Shown piece after piece: positions 15,957 to 23,418 of a stretch of DNA of 39,940 nucleotides (position 1 is its first letter; the number at the start of each line of letters is the position of its first letter). The DNA comes from a virus. The notes beneath the pieces are model-generated. The model was not told the origin of the DNA and made no database searches. It worked only from the letters and a program-made list of their open reading frames with translations. The stretch spans positions 1 through 39,940 of the IMG/VR virus record IMGVR_UViG_3300027801_000056, one strand, 5' to 3'. Made by a program: the position numbers and the translations under genes.

Positions 15957-17011
15957 TGATAAATTACGAATCATACGGAAAGTTCATTGAACATAATGAG
16001 TTAGATTTAGAATACCATAGGGTAACCAGAGATGTGTTTGAAATAGAAGATGTAGATTCTGCATTAGAAATTATTTTTCAATACCATCGTAAAAACGGAT
16101 TTCCTCATTATGATATTCCTACTCATGGGAGATTACAACAATTTAAATCTTTAAAACGATTTGATGAACAAACTTTATTTAAGGATGGTAAAATAGACCA
16201 AACAATGCATGGATTATCTCTTGCATGGACTTATTTTCCTCATTGGGTAGATGTGATTTGTGGTTCGAGTAAATTATCACCAATTGAATATTGGAATAAT
16301 GATGATAAGTTAAAAGAAATTATTAGAAAAACTTGGAATTGGCAAATCAAGCATGGTAATGGTTCTTTTACTTTAAATCGATTAAGACAGAATTTAAAAA
16401 TATATGGTGGTAATCAATCTGTAAGTAATTTTAGACCATCAGCAGCAAAATACATCTATAACACCTATGGTAATCAAGGAGTTGTATGGGATATGAGTTG
16501 TGGGTGGGGTGGAAGGTTGATAGGATTCCTCACAAGTGATTGTAAACGATACATTGGTACTGAGCCCTCAACTAAAACATTCAATGGATTAGAGAGGTTA
16601 AATGAAGATATAAATTCTATTAGTAAACAAGTGGAATTTCATCAATTGGGTTCAGAGGTATTTAGACCAGAAAAGGAAACCGTTGATTTATGTTTTACAT
16701 CACCTCCTTATTTTGATACTGAGAAGTATTCGGATGAAGAAACTCAATCTTATATAAAATATCCTTCTGAGGCAACTTGGATAGATGGTTTTCTAAAAGA
16801 TACAATTTCAAACTGTTATTATGGATTGAAACATGGTGGCAAAATGATGTTAAACATTACAAATACCAAAAAATATAAAACAATAGAAAATGAAACTATA
16901 CGTATTTCTTCCGAATTAGGATTCAAACACATCGATACCATATACTTGATTTTATCATCGGTATCTGGAAATGGGGAAAAGTTAGAACCCATCTTTGTAT
17001 TTGAAAAATAG
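15956..17011 (+). CDS. SAM-dependent SPPY methyltransferase, paralogue 1
   Basis: A 351-residue protein with a SAM-binding motif I, WDMSCGWGGRLIGF (178-191), followed by CFTSPPYFDTEKYS (247-259) containing the catalytic SPPY motif of amino (N4-cytosine or N6-adenine) DNA methyltransferases. The C-terminal strands KMMLNITNTKKY and IFVFEK complete the fold. The N-terminal 150 residues are a conserved family extension with FRPSAAKYIYNTY. It shares the order and signature YSDEETQS with two other genes in this window. It probably methylates a base in DNA; the target site is unknown. It overlaps the helicase stop by 1 nt. No restriction endonuclease partner is seen. Confidence 0.8.
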   Translation: MINYESYGKFIEHNELDLEYHRVTRDVFEIEDVDSALEIIFQYHRKNGFPHYDIPTHGRLQQFKSLKRFDEQTLFKDGKIDQTMHGLSLAWTYFPHWVDVICGSSKLSPIEYWNNDDKLKEIIRKTWNWQIKHGNGSFTLNRLRQNLKIYGGNQSVSNFRPSAAKYIYNTYGNQGVVWDMSCGWGGRLIGFLTSDCKRYIGTEPSTKTFNGLERLNEDINSISKQVEFHQLGSEVFRPEKETVDLCFTSPPYFDTEKYSDEETQSYIKYPSEATWIDGFLKDTISNCYYGLKHGGKMMLNITNTKKYKTIENETIRISSELGFKHIDTIYLILSSVSGNGEKLEPIFVFEK

Positions 17012-17035
17012 AGGAAAGAATATCAAAAAAATTAT

Positions 17036-17145
17036 CACACAGTTAATAAAAAAAAATAAACTATGTGAAAATAACATATTATCGGAAATCCATTCTGTTT
17101 TTAGAAATGGATGATAATTATAAACACCCCCTTAATAAAGAGGTG
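17036..17145 (+). promoter_or_regulatory. Structured intergenic region before the Hc1-like gene (three hairpins)
   Basis: The 166-nt gap holds three hairpins. CACACAGTT (17036-17044) pairs with AACTATGTG (17059-17067) with one mismatch. ATCCATTCT (17088-17096) pairs with AGAAATGGAT (17103-17112) with one bulge. CACC-CC-CTT pairs with AAG-A-GGTG (17125-17145). No TTAGG/TATATT promoter is visible here. These could be a terminator, processing sites or a leader controlling the DNA-binding protein. Confidence 0.45.
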
Positions 17146-17177
17146 GGTAATTAACAAATTAACAATTAATAAATTTT

Positions 17178-17348
17178 ATGGCAAATTCAAACGAAATTTT
17201 CGAAAACATTAAAGAGTTATATACTCAATTCGAATCAGAACACAACGGAAGTTCAAAAGCATCGGCATCAAGAGCAAGAAAAGCAATTGGTGAAATCAAA
17301 AAACTTGTAACAGATTATAGAAAGGTATCAGTAGAGGAAAACAAGTAA
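17178..17348 (+). CDS. Histone H1-like (Hc1-type) nucleoid protein
   Basis: A 56-residue protein not longer than a mini domain: MANSNEIFENIKELYTQF, then SSKASASRARKAIGEIKKLVTDYRKVSVEENK. The SRARKA...E.KKL...YRKVS pattern matches the Hc1/histone H1-like proteins abundant in Bacteroidetes (typically around 55-60 residues). They bind DNA non-specifically through the Lys/Arg helix and compact it. A phage copy beside NrdB and the methyltransferase could organise phage DNA or compete with host nucleoid proteins. It is preceded by a structured gap and an A-rich leader. Confidence 0.75.
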   Translation: MANSNEIFENIKELYTQFESEHNGSSKASASRARKAIGEIKKLVTDYRKVSVEENK

Positions 17349-17359
17349 TACGATAAACC

Positions 17360-18373
17360 ATGAGTAAACTTTTCCAAGAAAGAATTCCTTTCAAACCATT
17401 TGAATATCCAATTTATTACACCGAGGGTTGGTTGAAACAGGCACAAGCTTTTTGGCTTCATACTGAAATACCAATGCAAGGAGATGTAAAAGACTGGAAC
17501 GAAGTACTAACTGAGTCTGAAAAGAATTTGGTAGGAAATATCCTGTTGGGATTTACTCAAACAGAATGTGCAGTATCTGATTATTGGACTAATATGGTTA
17601 CCGATTGGTTTCCTAAACACGAAATAAAACAGATGGCAATGATGTTTGGTTCACAAGAAACAATTCATGCTACTGCATATTCTTATCTAAATGAAACATT
17701 GGGGTTGGAGAACTTCTCAGCGTTTTTGCACGAACCTGCAACTGCTGAGAAGTTTGAATTCCTAACATCAACTACTACTCGATGGAAACATACTGATTTG
17801 GCAACAAATCCTATTGCAAGAAAAGAAGTAGGACGTTCATTAGCAATATTCTCGGCATTCGCTGAAGGAGTATCGTTGTATTCATCATTTGCCGTATTGT
17901 ACTCATTCCAAATGAGAAATATGTTGAAAGGTGTTGGTCAACAAATGAAATGGAGTGTACGTGATGAATCACTACATTCTAAAATGGGTTGTCAACTATT
18001 CAGACATATGTGTCAAGATTTCCCAGGAACATTAGAAGATTCCAAAAAAGGTATCTATGAAGCTGCAAAACTTATTATTGATTTAGAACATACGTTCATT
18101 GATAAAATGTTTGAACAGGGTGATTTAGAAAACCTTAAAAAGAAAGATTTAAAAAACTTTATCGTAAAAAGAGTAAATGAGAAACTTCTTGAACTTGGAT
18201 ACAAGGCAGAAGAGGGTACTGATAATTGCTTTGAGTATGATAAAAAATCAGCATCCGAATTAGATTGGTTCTACCATTTGACTGGTGGATTAACTCATAC
18301 TGATTTCTTTGCAGTTAGACCTACTGATTATAGTAAGGCAAACGAAGGAGAGGATTGGGGAGATTTATTTTAA
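17360..18373 (+). CDS. nrdB: Ribonucleotide reductase, class I small subunit
   Basis: A 337-residue ferritin-like NrdB. Metal ligands and radical tyrosine are readable: E69 in TQTECAVSDYW, E100 and H103 in SQETIHATAYSYL, Y107 as the radical tyrosine position four residues after H103, E169 in AFAEGVSLYSS, and E203 and H206 in VRDESLHSKM. It generates the radical that NrdA uses to reduce NDPs to dNDPs. The first ligand is Glu where E. coli has Asp (D84), a feature otherwise noted in some metal-variant subclasses, but the tyrosine is kept. It precedes NrdA but is separated from it by a fusion enzyme gene. Confidence 0.93.
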   Translation: MSKLFQERIPFKPFEYPIYYTEGWLKQAQAFWLHTEIPMQGDVKDWNEVLTESEKNLVGNILLGFTQTECAVSDYWTNMVTDWFPKHEIKQMAMMFGSQETIHATAYSYLNETLGLENFSAFLHEPATAEKFEFLTSTTTRWKHTDLATNPIARKEVGRSLAIFSAFAEGVSLYSSFAVLYSFQMRNMLKGVGQQMKWSVRDESLHSKMGCQLFRHMCQDFPGTLEDSKKGIYEAAKLIIDLEHTFIDKMFEQGDLENLKKKDLKNFIVKRVNEKLLELGYKAEEGTDNCFEYDKKSASELDWFYHLTGGLTHTDFFAVRPTDYSKANEGEDWGDLF

Positions 18374-18376
18374 ATG

Positions 18377-18428
18377 AATTAAAAAATCAAGAAGTTACAA
18401 TAAATTGAAAAATCAAGAAGTTACAATA
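18377..18428 (+). repeat. 26-bp tandem duplication at a gene start
   Basis: Two adjacent 26-bp copies (18377-18402 and 18403-18428) differ at one base. The second copy carries the TTG that opens the following gene; in the first copy the same place is TTA. Since 26 is not a multiple of three, the copies are in different frames. The duplication therefore creates a spare 5' end directly after the NrdB stop. Confidence 0.85.
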
Positions 18429-19529
18429 ACAAGTAAAAGAATACAACTTAAGAATACCGAAGGTATGCTTAATAATGGTATTGTTATGGATGTAGTTGCT
18501 AAACCAATTACACGAGAATTCTGTAACATTGTAGGAAGTAGTAGAGGAGATATATTAGATATTGGATTTGGATTAGGATATTCGGCTAATAGTTTTTACT
18601 CAATTGGTGTTAAAAGTTATACCTGTATTGAAATCAATAAACAAATCTACAAAACTGCGTGTAATTGGGCAAAAGATAAAGATAATGTAACAATTATTTT
18701 GGGAGATTGGATAGATATTATACCCACTTTAGATAAAAAATTTGATGGTATTTTTATGGATACCTATGAAGATGAAAATTACTCAAAGTTTGAAGAATAT
18801 GCAAAATTAGTATCTAAGGAAAATTGTTGTTTATCTATTTGGGAATATCCAGGACATAAAAATCCGGAATTTTTGAATTTAAAAAAAATATTTTTTAATC
18901 CTGGTCCATATGAACTAAGAGTCAAACCATTTCACGAAATGGGTTGGAGTTATTTTGTGGCAGGTGAATTTAGAAAAGATAAATGGTTTGATTCTAAAAA
19001 TGTTTTATCAAAAGAATTATGTGATGAAATAATTAAAGAAAACAAAGATTTCGTTACAAAAGAAAACGCAGAAAGAGTGATAGATGGAATTTCACACAAA
19101 CGAAATTGGAATAAGGTTGACCTTAAATACAATAGTGAGTTTGAAGAAATTTTAAATAAAACAATTTTTTCAAGTTTTAAAAATATTGATATAAACAACA
19201 TACGATGTTGGTTTGTATCTTATGATAAGGGACAATTATATGATAGACATGTTGAAACAATTAAGGGATTGCCTTTAAATGATAAAGAACAATATGTTAC
19301 AACATATGATTTTAACTTAAATGATGGTTATGATGGTGGAGATATAGAGATATATGATATATGGCTTAAAAATGATAGAGAAACTTATTCATTAGTAAGA
19401 CCTAAAGTTGGAGAGTGTTTAATATATAAACCATATCAACATATAACTCAGAAAGAAATTACAAAAAATACAAAATACCAAATATTGGTAATGGTTAAAA
19501 ATAAAGAATTAAAAAAAAATCTAATATAA
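18405..19529 (+). CDS. Methyltransferase-2OG/Fe(II) oxygenase fusion protein
   Basis: A 374-residue two-domain protein. Residues 1-190 form a SAM-dependent methyltransferase: motif I LDIGFGLGYS (51-60), acidic CIEINKQ (74-80), ILGDW and GIFMDTYED. Residues 195-370 resemble a prolyl-4-hydroxylase-like dioxygenase: YDRHVE (H282, E284), GGDIEIYD (311-318), VRPKVGECLIY and H346 with a basic residue about 11 further on (K357), which would hold 2-oxoglutarate. The pairing suggests sequential modification of one substrate, but the substrate is unknown. The start is TTG 18405; an ATG upstream at 18374 stops after two codons. It lies between nrdB and nrdA. Confidence 0.7.
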   Translation: MKNQEVTITSKRIQLKNTEGMLNNGIVMDVVAKPITREFCNIVGSSRGDILDIGFGLGYSANSFYSIGVKSYTCIEINKQIYKTACNWAKDKDNVTIILGDWIDIIPTLDKKFDGIFMDTYEDENYSKFEEYAKLVSKENCCLSIWEYPGHKNPEFLNLKKIFFNPGPYELRVKPFHEMGWSYFVAGEFRKDKWFDSKNVLSKELCDEIIKENKDFVTKENAERVIDGISHKRNWNKVDLKYNSEFEEILNKTIFSSFKNIDINNIRCWFVSYDKGQLYDRHVETIKGLPLNDKEQYVTTYDFNLNDGYDGGDIEIYDIWLKNDRETYSLVRPKVGECLIYKPYQHITQKEITKNTKYQILVMVKNKELKKNLI

Positions 19530-19530
19530 A

Positions 19531-21312
19531 ATGGCTAAAAATTACGGTGAAGAATTGGATTGGGAACTTGATGTAGATTTTCCATCATGGGCAAATACAG
19601 AGATATATGTTAAAACTATATCTAAAGGATATTTACTTTCTGGTGAAAAACCCAAAGATGCATATTGGAGAGTTGCAACAAAAGTAGCACAAAGATTGGG
19701 TAAACCACAATTGGCAACTAAATTCTTTGATTACATTTGGAAAGGTTGGTTAAACCTTGCAACACCTGTTCTTTCAAATACAGGTACTGATAGAGGATTA
19801 CCTATATCATGTTTTGGTATAGATGTAGCTGATTCAATCTTTGATATTGGTTCTAAAAATTTAGAATTAATGTTACTCGCTAAACATGGTGGTGGAGTTG
19901 GTGTAGGTATTAATCAAATTAGACCTGCAGGTTCTCCTATCACAGGCAATGGAACATCGGATGGTGTAATACCATTCGCTAAGATATACGATTCTACGAT
20001 ACTCGCAACCAATCAAGGTTCGGTACGAAGAGGAGCGGCATCGGTAAACTTAAACATAGAACACAAAGATTTCGAAGATTGGTTAGAAATCAGAGAACCA
20101 AAAGGAGATGTAAATAGACAATCATTAAATCTACACCAATGTGCAGTTGTAGGTGATAAGTTTATGAGAAAACTACAAGATGGTAATGAAGCTGCTCGTA
20201 GAAAATGGGGAAAATTACTTCAGAAACGAAAAGCAACAGGAGAACCATATATTATGTATAAGGGGAATGTTAACAAACAGAACCCAGATGCATACAAGAA
20301 AAACGGATTAAAAGTACATATGACTAATATATGTTCTGAGATTACATTACATACTGATGAGAATCATTCATTTGTGTGTTGTTTATCTTCATTAAACTTA
20401 TCTAAATACGATGAGTGGAAAGATACTGATTTAGTATATACTGCAACTTGGTTCTTAGATGGAGTACTTTCAGAGTTTATCCAAAAAGCCAAGAATATGA
20501 AAGGATTTGAACATTCTGTTGCATCTGCTGAAAAAGGTAGAGCATTAGGCCTGGGTGTATTGGGATGGCACACTTATTTACAACAAAGAGGTATTCCATT
20601 TGAAGGAATGGAGGCACAATTCGAAACTCGTAAGATTTTCTCTCAACTAAAAATTGAATCAGAAAGAGCATCAAGAGATTTAGCTGAAGAATATGGTGAA
20701 CCACTATGGTGTAGAGAATCTGGAATGAGAAATACTCACTTAAGAGCAATTGCACCAACAGTATCTAACTCAAAATTAAGTGGTAATGTTTCTCCTGGTA
20801 TTGAACCATGGGCGGCAAACGTATTCACCGAACAAACATCAAAAGGTACTTTCATTAGAAGAAATAACGAATTAGAAAAGGTATTAAGAAAAGCAGGTAT
20901 CAATAATAAAGATACATGGGATAAAATACTAAATGATTTGGGTTCAATACAAGATTTACCAGAATTAGATGATTGGTGTTACTTAAATGGAAAAATGATA
21001 CTCCAATCAGATATAACAAATGGAGATAAAGAAAAAATATATCCAGTTAAAGATGTATTCAGAACATTTAAAGAAATCAACCAAATGGATTTGGTTAAAC
21101 AAGCAGGTGTACGACAACAATATATTGACCAAGGAGTTTCATTAAACTTGGCATTTCCTTCGGTGGTTGAACCAAAGTGGATTAACCAAGTAACGATGGA
21201 GGCTTGGAAACAGGGTATTAAAACACTATACTATATGAGAACAGAATCAGTTCTTAGAGGAGATATAGCACAAAGAGCAACTGATCCCGATTGTGTTGCC
21301 TGTGACGGTTAA
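19531..21312 (+). CDS. nrdA: Ribonucleotide reductase, class I large subunit
   Basis: A 593-residue catalytic subunit. Active-site residues are visible: C94 in PISCFG, N266, C268 and E270 in MTNICSEI, the redox partner cysteine in FVCCLSSLNL (283/284), the radical-relay pair TLYYMRTES near the end and the C-terminal shuttle cysteines CVAC (588-591). It reduces ribonucleoside diphosphates. It is much shorter than E. coli NrdA (761) and lacks the N-terminal ATP cone, so the dATP feedback off-switch is probably missing, as is common in phages. It starts 1 nt after the fusion gene and is followed by thioredoxin, its likely reductant. Confidence 0.93.
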   Translation: MAKNYGEELDWELDVDFPSWANTEIYVKTISKGYLLSGEKPKDAYWRVATKVAQRLGKPQLATKFFDYIWKGWLNLATPVLSNTGTDRGLPISCFGIDVADSIFDIGSKNLELMLLAKHGGGVGVGINQIRPAGSPITGNGTSDGVIPFAKIYDSTILATNQGSVRRGAASVNLNIEHKDFEDWLEIREPKGDVNRQSLNLHQCAVVGDKFMRKLQDGNEAARRKWGKLLQKRKATGEPYIMYKGNVNKQNPDAYKKNGLKVHMTNICSEITLHTDENHSFVCCLSSLNLSKYDEWKDTDLVYTATWFLDGVLSEFIQKAKNMKGFEHSVASAEKGRALGLGVLGWHTYLQQRGIPFEGMEAQFETRKIFSQLKIESERASRDLAEEYGEPLWCRESGMRNTHLRAIAPTVSNSKLSGNVSPGIEPWAANVFTEQTSKGTFIRRNNELEKVLRKAGINNKDTWDKILNDLGSIQDLPELDDWCYLNGKMILQSDITNGDKEKIYPVKDVFRTFKEINQMDLVKQAGVRQQYIDQGVSLNLAFPSVVEPKWINQVTMEAWKQGIKTLYYMRTESVLRGDIAQRATDPDCVACDG

Positions 21313-21374
21313 TCTAAAGTGAGTGTGATGGATAATAATAAAAACAGAATAATTAATTTAAAGGAAACAATAAT

Positions 21375-21635
21375 ATGATACAGGTAAAGAAATTTTATGC
21401 AGACTGGTGCGGACCTTGTAAGGTACTAACCCCCTTAATGGAAAATGTAAAATCAAAGTTTAATAATGTAAATTTTGAGGATATAGATATCGAAGTTCAA
21501 TACGAGATAGCTCAGAAATATTATGTACGTTCTGTTCCAACTGTTATTATTGAAAAAGATGGTGAAGAAGTACAAAGATTCACAGGAGTACAATCCGAAA
21601 TGGCGTATATAAACGCTTTAAATGAAAACTTATAG
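21375..21635 (+). CDS. Thioredoxin
   Basis: An 86-residue thioredoxin with the active site WCGPCK (C12, C15) and the cis-proline loop VRSVPTVII. It would recycle the C-terminal cysteines of the ribonucleotide reductase encoded just upstream. It is shorter than E. coli thioredoxin (about 108) because it lacks the N-terminal strand and helix. A second thioredoxin-like gene lies at 36785. Confidence 0.9.
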   Translation: MIQVKKFYADWCGPCKVLTPLMENVKSKFNNVNFEDIDIEVQYEIAQKYYVRSVPTVIIEKDGEEVQRFTGVQSEMAYINALNENL

Positions 21636-21642
21636 TAAATCA

Positions 21643-21674
21643 TTAGGATATATGAAAATAATTTCGTATATTTG
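21643..21674 (+). promoter_or_regulatory. Phage promoter 7 with start-site dyad
   Basis: TTAGGATAT begins at 21643 and a perfect TATATTTG at 21667 (spacing 24). A perfect dyad TATTTG-TAA-CAAATA spans 21669-21683. It drives the small gene at 21690. Confidence 0.8.
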
Positions 21675-21689
21675 TAACAAATAAATAAT

Positions 21690-21932
21690 ATGGCAAGTAT
21701 TAAAGTATTTATGAAGGATGAGGAAAAAGATAAACCAGTCGTTGGTATCCCCAGAGTTCCTAAAAAATTAAGTAAACAACTATCTAATCAATCAGGCACA
21801 GAAACGGTATATTTTGTTGATAAAAACTTTGGATTATCTAATGGATTAAAATCAGCAATGAATTTTTCTATTTTACATCCAATTGCACCAAATATGTGTG
21901 AAATTAATTGTGAGATTGAAAGAATAGATTAA
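21690..21932 (+). CDS. Small protein, paralogue A of a tandem pair
   Basis: An 80-residue protein related to the next gene. Both begin MA-IK, share a K-LS segment, a G-E--Y-V stretch, and end in HPI-P followed by IN--I-R. Each copy has its own promoter of the same family. The function is unknown; the small mixed fold and the lack of signal peptide suggest a cytoplasmic regulator or modifier of host proteins, which is speculative. Confidence 0.7.
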   Translation: MASIKVFMKDEEKDKPVVGIPRVPKKLSKQLSNQSGTETVYFVDKNFGLSNGLKSAMNFSILHPIAPNMCEINCEIERID

Positions 21933-21948
21933 AATTTATCCTAATTAA

Positions 21949-21980
21949 TTAGGATATGTGAAATAAATTTCGTATATTTA
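21949..21980 (+). promoter_or_regulatory. Phage promoter 8 with start-site dyad
   Basis: TTAGGATAT begins at 21949 and TATATTTA at 21973 (spacing 24). A perfect dyad ATTTAC-ATA-GTAAAT spans 21976-21990, nearly the same as at promoter 2. It drives the second paralogue at 22007. Confidence 0.8.
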
Positions 21981-22006
21981 CATAGTAAATCATAAAATAG
22001 AAAGAT

Positions 22007-22261
22007 ATGGCACAAATTAAATTCATACACAGAGATGAACCAGTAGTAAAACTCAAAGCAACACCACATATTGCATTTGATAAGAGTAAAAAGTTAAGTA
22101 GTTTAGAAGGTGGTGAACCTTTATATTATATACAAGTTGCAGAAGCATTTAGATTAAAACTTAATTCATTCTGTGATTTTAATCAAAAACATCCAATATA
22201 TCCTGATTATGGTTTAATAAACATACCGATAATAAGAGATGAACGTTCAAAAGTATTTTAA
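22007..22261 (+). CDS. Small protein, paralogue B of a tandem pair
   Basis: An 84-residue protein resembling the one at 21690 over its whole length (MAQIKFIHRDEPVVK at the start, HPIYPDYGLINIPIIRDE at the end). The pair probably arose by duplication of gene plus promoter, followed by considerable divergence. Function unknown. The HD-domain gene follows after 17 nt and probably shares its transcript. Confidence 0.7.
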   Translation: MAQIKFIHRDEPVVKLKATPHIAFDKSKKLSSLEGGEPLYYIQVAEAFRLKLNSFCDFNQKHPIYPDYGLINIPIIRDERSKVF

Positions 22262-22278
22262 AACATAAAATAGGTTAC

Positions 22279-22926
22279 ATGAAACAATATACAAACAAAC
22301 AACTCGAAGAGAATTACAATAAATTCATTGCAGCAGTAAAGAGTTTATTTACAGGCGAGAGATTAGAAAAGTTACTACATATGTACAGTATGGAAGAACT
22401 TGGACCAAATCTAATGCTACAACCTGCAAGTGGTAACATAGGTTATCATAACGCATATGATGGGGGATACATTGACCACATTATGAATGTAGTTAATAAC
22501 TCAATCAGAATGATGAAGTTATATGAAGATGTGGGGGGAACTCTTAATTTCACACGTGATGAATTGTTATTTGCAGCATTCCATCATGATTTAGGAAAAC
22601 TTGGAAAAAAGGGAGTACTTAATTACTTACCAAATCCTTCTGAATGGCACGTTAAAAACCAAGGAAAGATTTACACAAACAATCCAGAGTTACCATTCAT
22701 GGATTTAACGGATAGAACATTTCTAACGTTAAGTGATTATGGACTGGAACATACAAGTAACGAATGGTTTGGAATCAGACTAACCGATGGTATGTATGAT
22801 GATGCAAATATCAAATATCTGAAAACTTATAATCCAGGCAATACACTACGTTCGAACATACAATATATACTACATTGGGCAGACCATATGAGTACTTGTA
22901 TGGAAAGAGATATTCAAAACAAATAA
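22279..22926 (+). CDS. HD-domain phosphohydrolase
   Basis: A 215-residue protein with the HD-superfamily metal site: H67 in GGYIDHIMNVV, H103 and D104 in AFHHDLGKLGKKG, and D202 in LHWADHMS. Family members hydrolyse phosphoester bonds of nucleotides (dNTPs, dNMPs, cyclic nucleotides). The position shortly after the ribonucleotide reductase and thioredoxin genes suggests nucleotide metabolism, but the substrate cannot be determined. Its stop overlaps the start of the next gene (TAATG). Confidence 0.8.
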   Translation: MKQYTNKQLEENYNKFIAAVKSLFTGERLEKLLHMYSMEELGPNLMLQPASGNIGYHNAYDGGYIDHIMNVVNNSIRMMKLYEDVGGTLNFTRDELLFAAFHHDLGKLGKKGVLNYLPNPSEWHVKNQGKIYTNNPELPFMDLTDRTFLTLSDYGLEHTSNEWFGIRLTDGMYDDANIKYLKTYNPGNTLRSNIQYILHWADHMSTCMERDIQNK

Positions 22927-23099
22927 TGAGATTAAGAGGTGAATCACATCCACGTTCAAAACTTACTAATGAGCAAGTTTTGGAAATACGAAAACTTTTT
23001 AAACAAGGATTTTCAACAAATGTGATTGCTCGTAACTTTAAAGTTAGTAAATGGAATATTGATGAAATCGTTAATAATCGAACCTGGACACATATATGA
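22926..23099 (+). CDS. Stand-alone HTH miniprotein (NUMOD/resolvase-type HTH)
   Basis: A 57-residue protein. GESHPRSKLTNEQVLEIRKL followed by FSTNVIARNFKVSKWNIDEIVNNRTW matches the helix-turn-helix module found at the end of many HNH homing endonucleases and phage regulators. Here no nuclease domain is attached. I chose ATG 22926, which overlaps the HD gene stop (TAATG); an in-frame ATG at 22875 would overlap by 52 nt. It could be a repressor-like DNA binder or the leftover of a homing endonuclease. Confidence 0.65.
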   Translation: MRLRGESHPRSKLTNEQVLEIRKLFKQGFSTNVIARNFKVSKWNIDEIVNNRTWTHI

Positions 23100-23416
23100 A
23101 ATTAACTAAAATAGAAGATTATTTTAAAGGATGGGTTGTAGGAAACTTTAACCCATCTTTATTTAAAACAAATGATTTCGAAGTAGCAGTAAAGTACTAC
23201 AAGAAAGATGACTACGAACCAGAACATTATCATAAAGTTGCAACTGAAATAACAATTATCACAAAAGGTAATGTGGTTATGAATGGAGTATCATATACAG
23301 AAGGTGATGTTATAACAATAGAACCTGGTGAATCAACTGATTTTAAGGTAAAGGATGATGTAACAACCACCGTAATTAAATTTCCTTTTGTTAAGGATGA
23401 TAAATATATAGTATAA
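23096..23416 (+). CDS. Cupin-like protein
   Basis: A 106-residue small beta-barrel protein. Cupin motif 1 is visible as PEHYHKVATEITIITKG with H44, H46 and E51, followed by motif 2-like GDVITIEPGESTDF, where the second His is not evident. Single-domain cupins bind metal and sugars or nucleotides or act as isomerases or dioxygenases; this one cannot be assigned further. Its start overlaps the stop of the HTH gene (ATGA). Confidence 0.65.
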   Translation: MKLTKIEDYFKGWVVGNFNPSLFKTNDFEVAVKYYKKDDYEPEHYHKVATEITIITKGNVVMNGVSYTEGDVITIEPGESTDFKVKDDVTTTVIKFPFVKDDKYIV

Positions 23417-23418
23417 AC

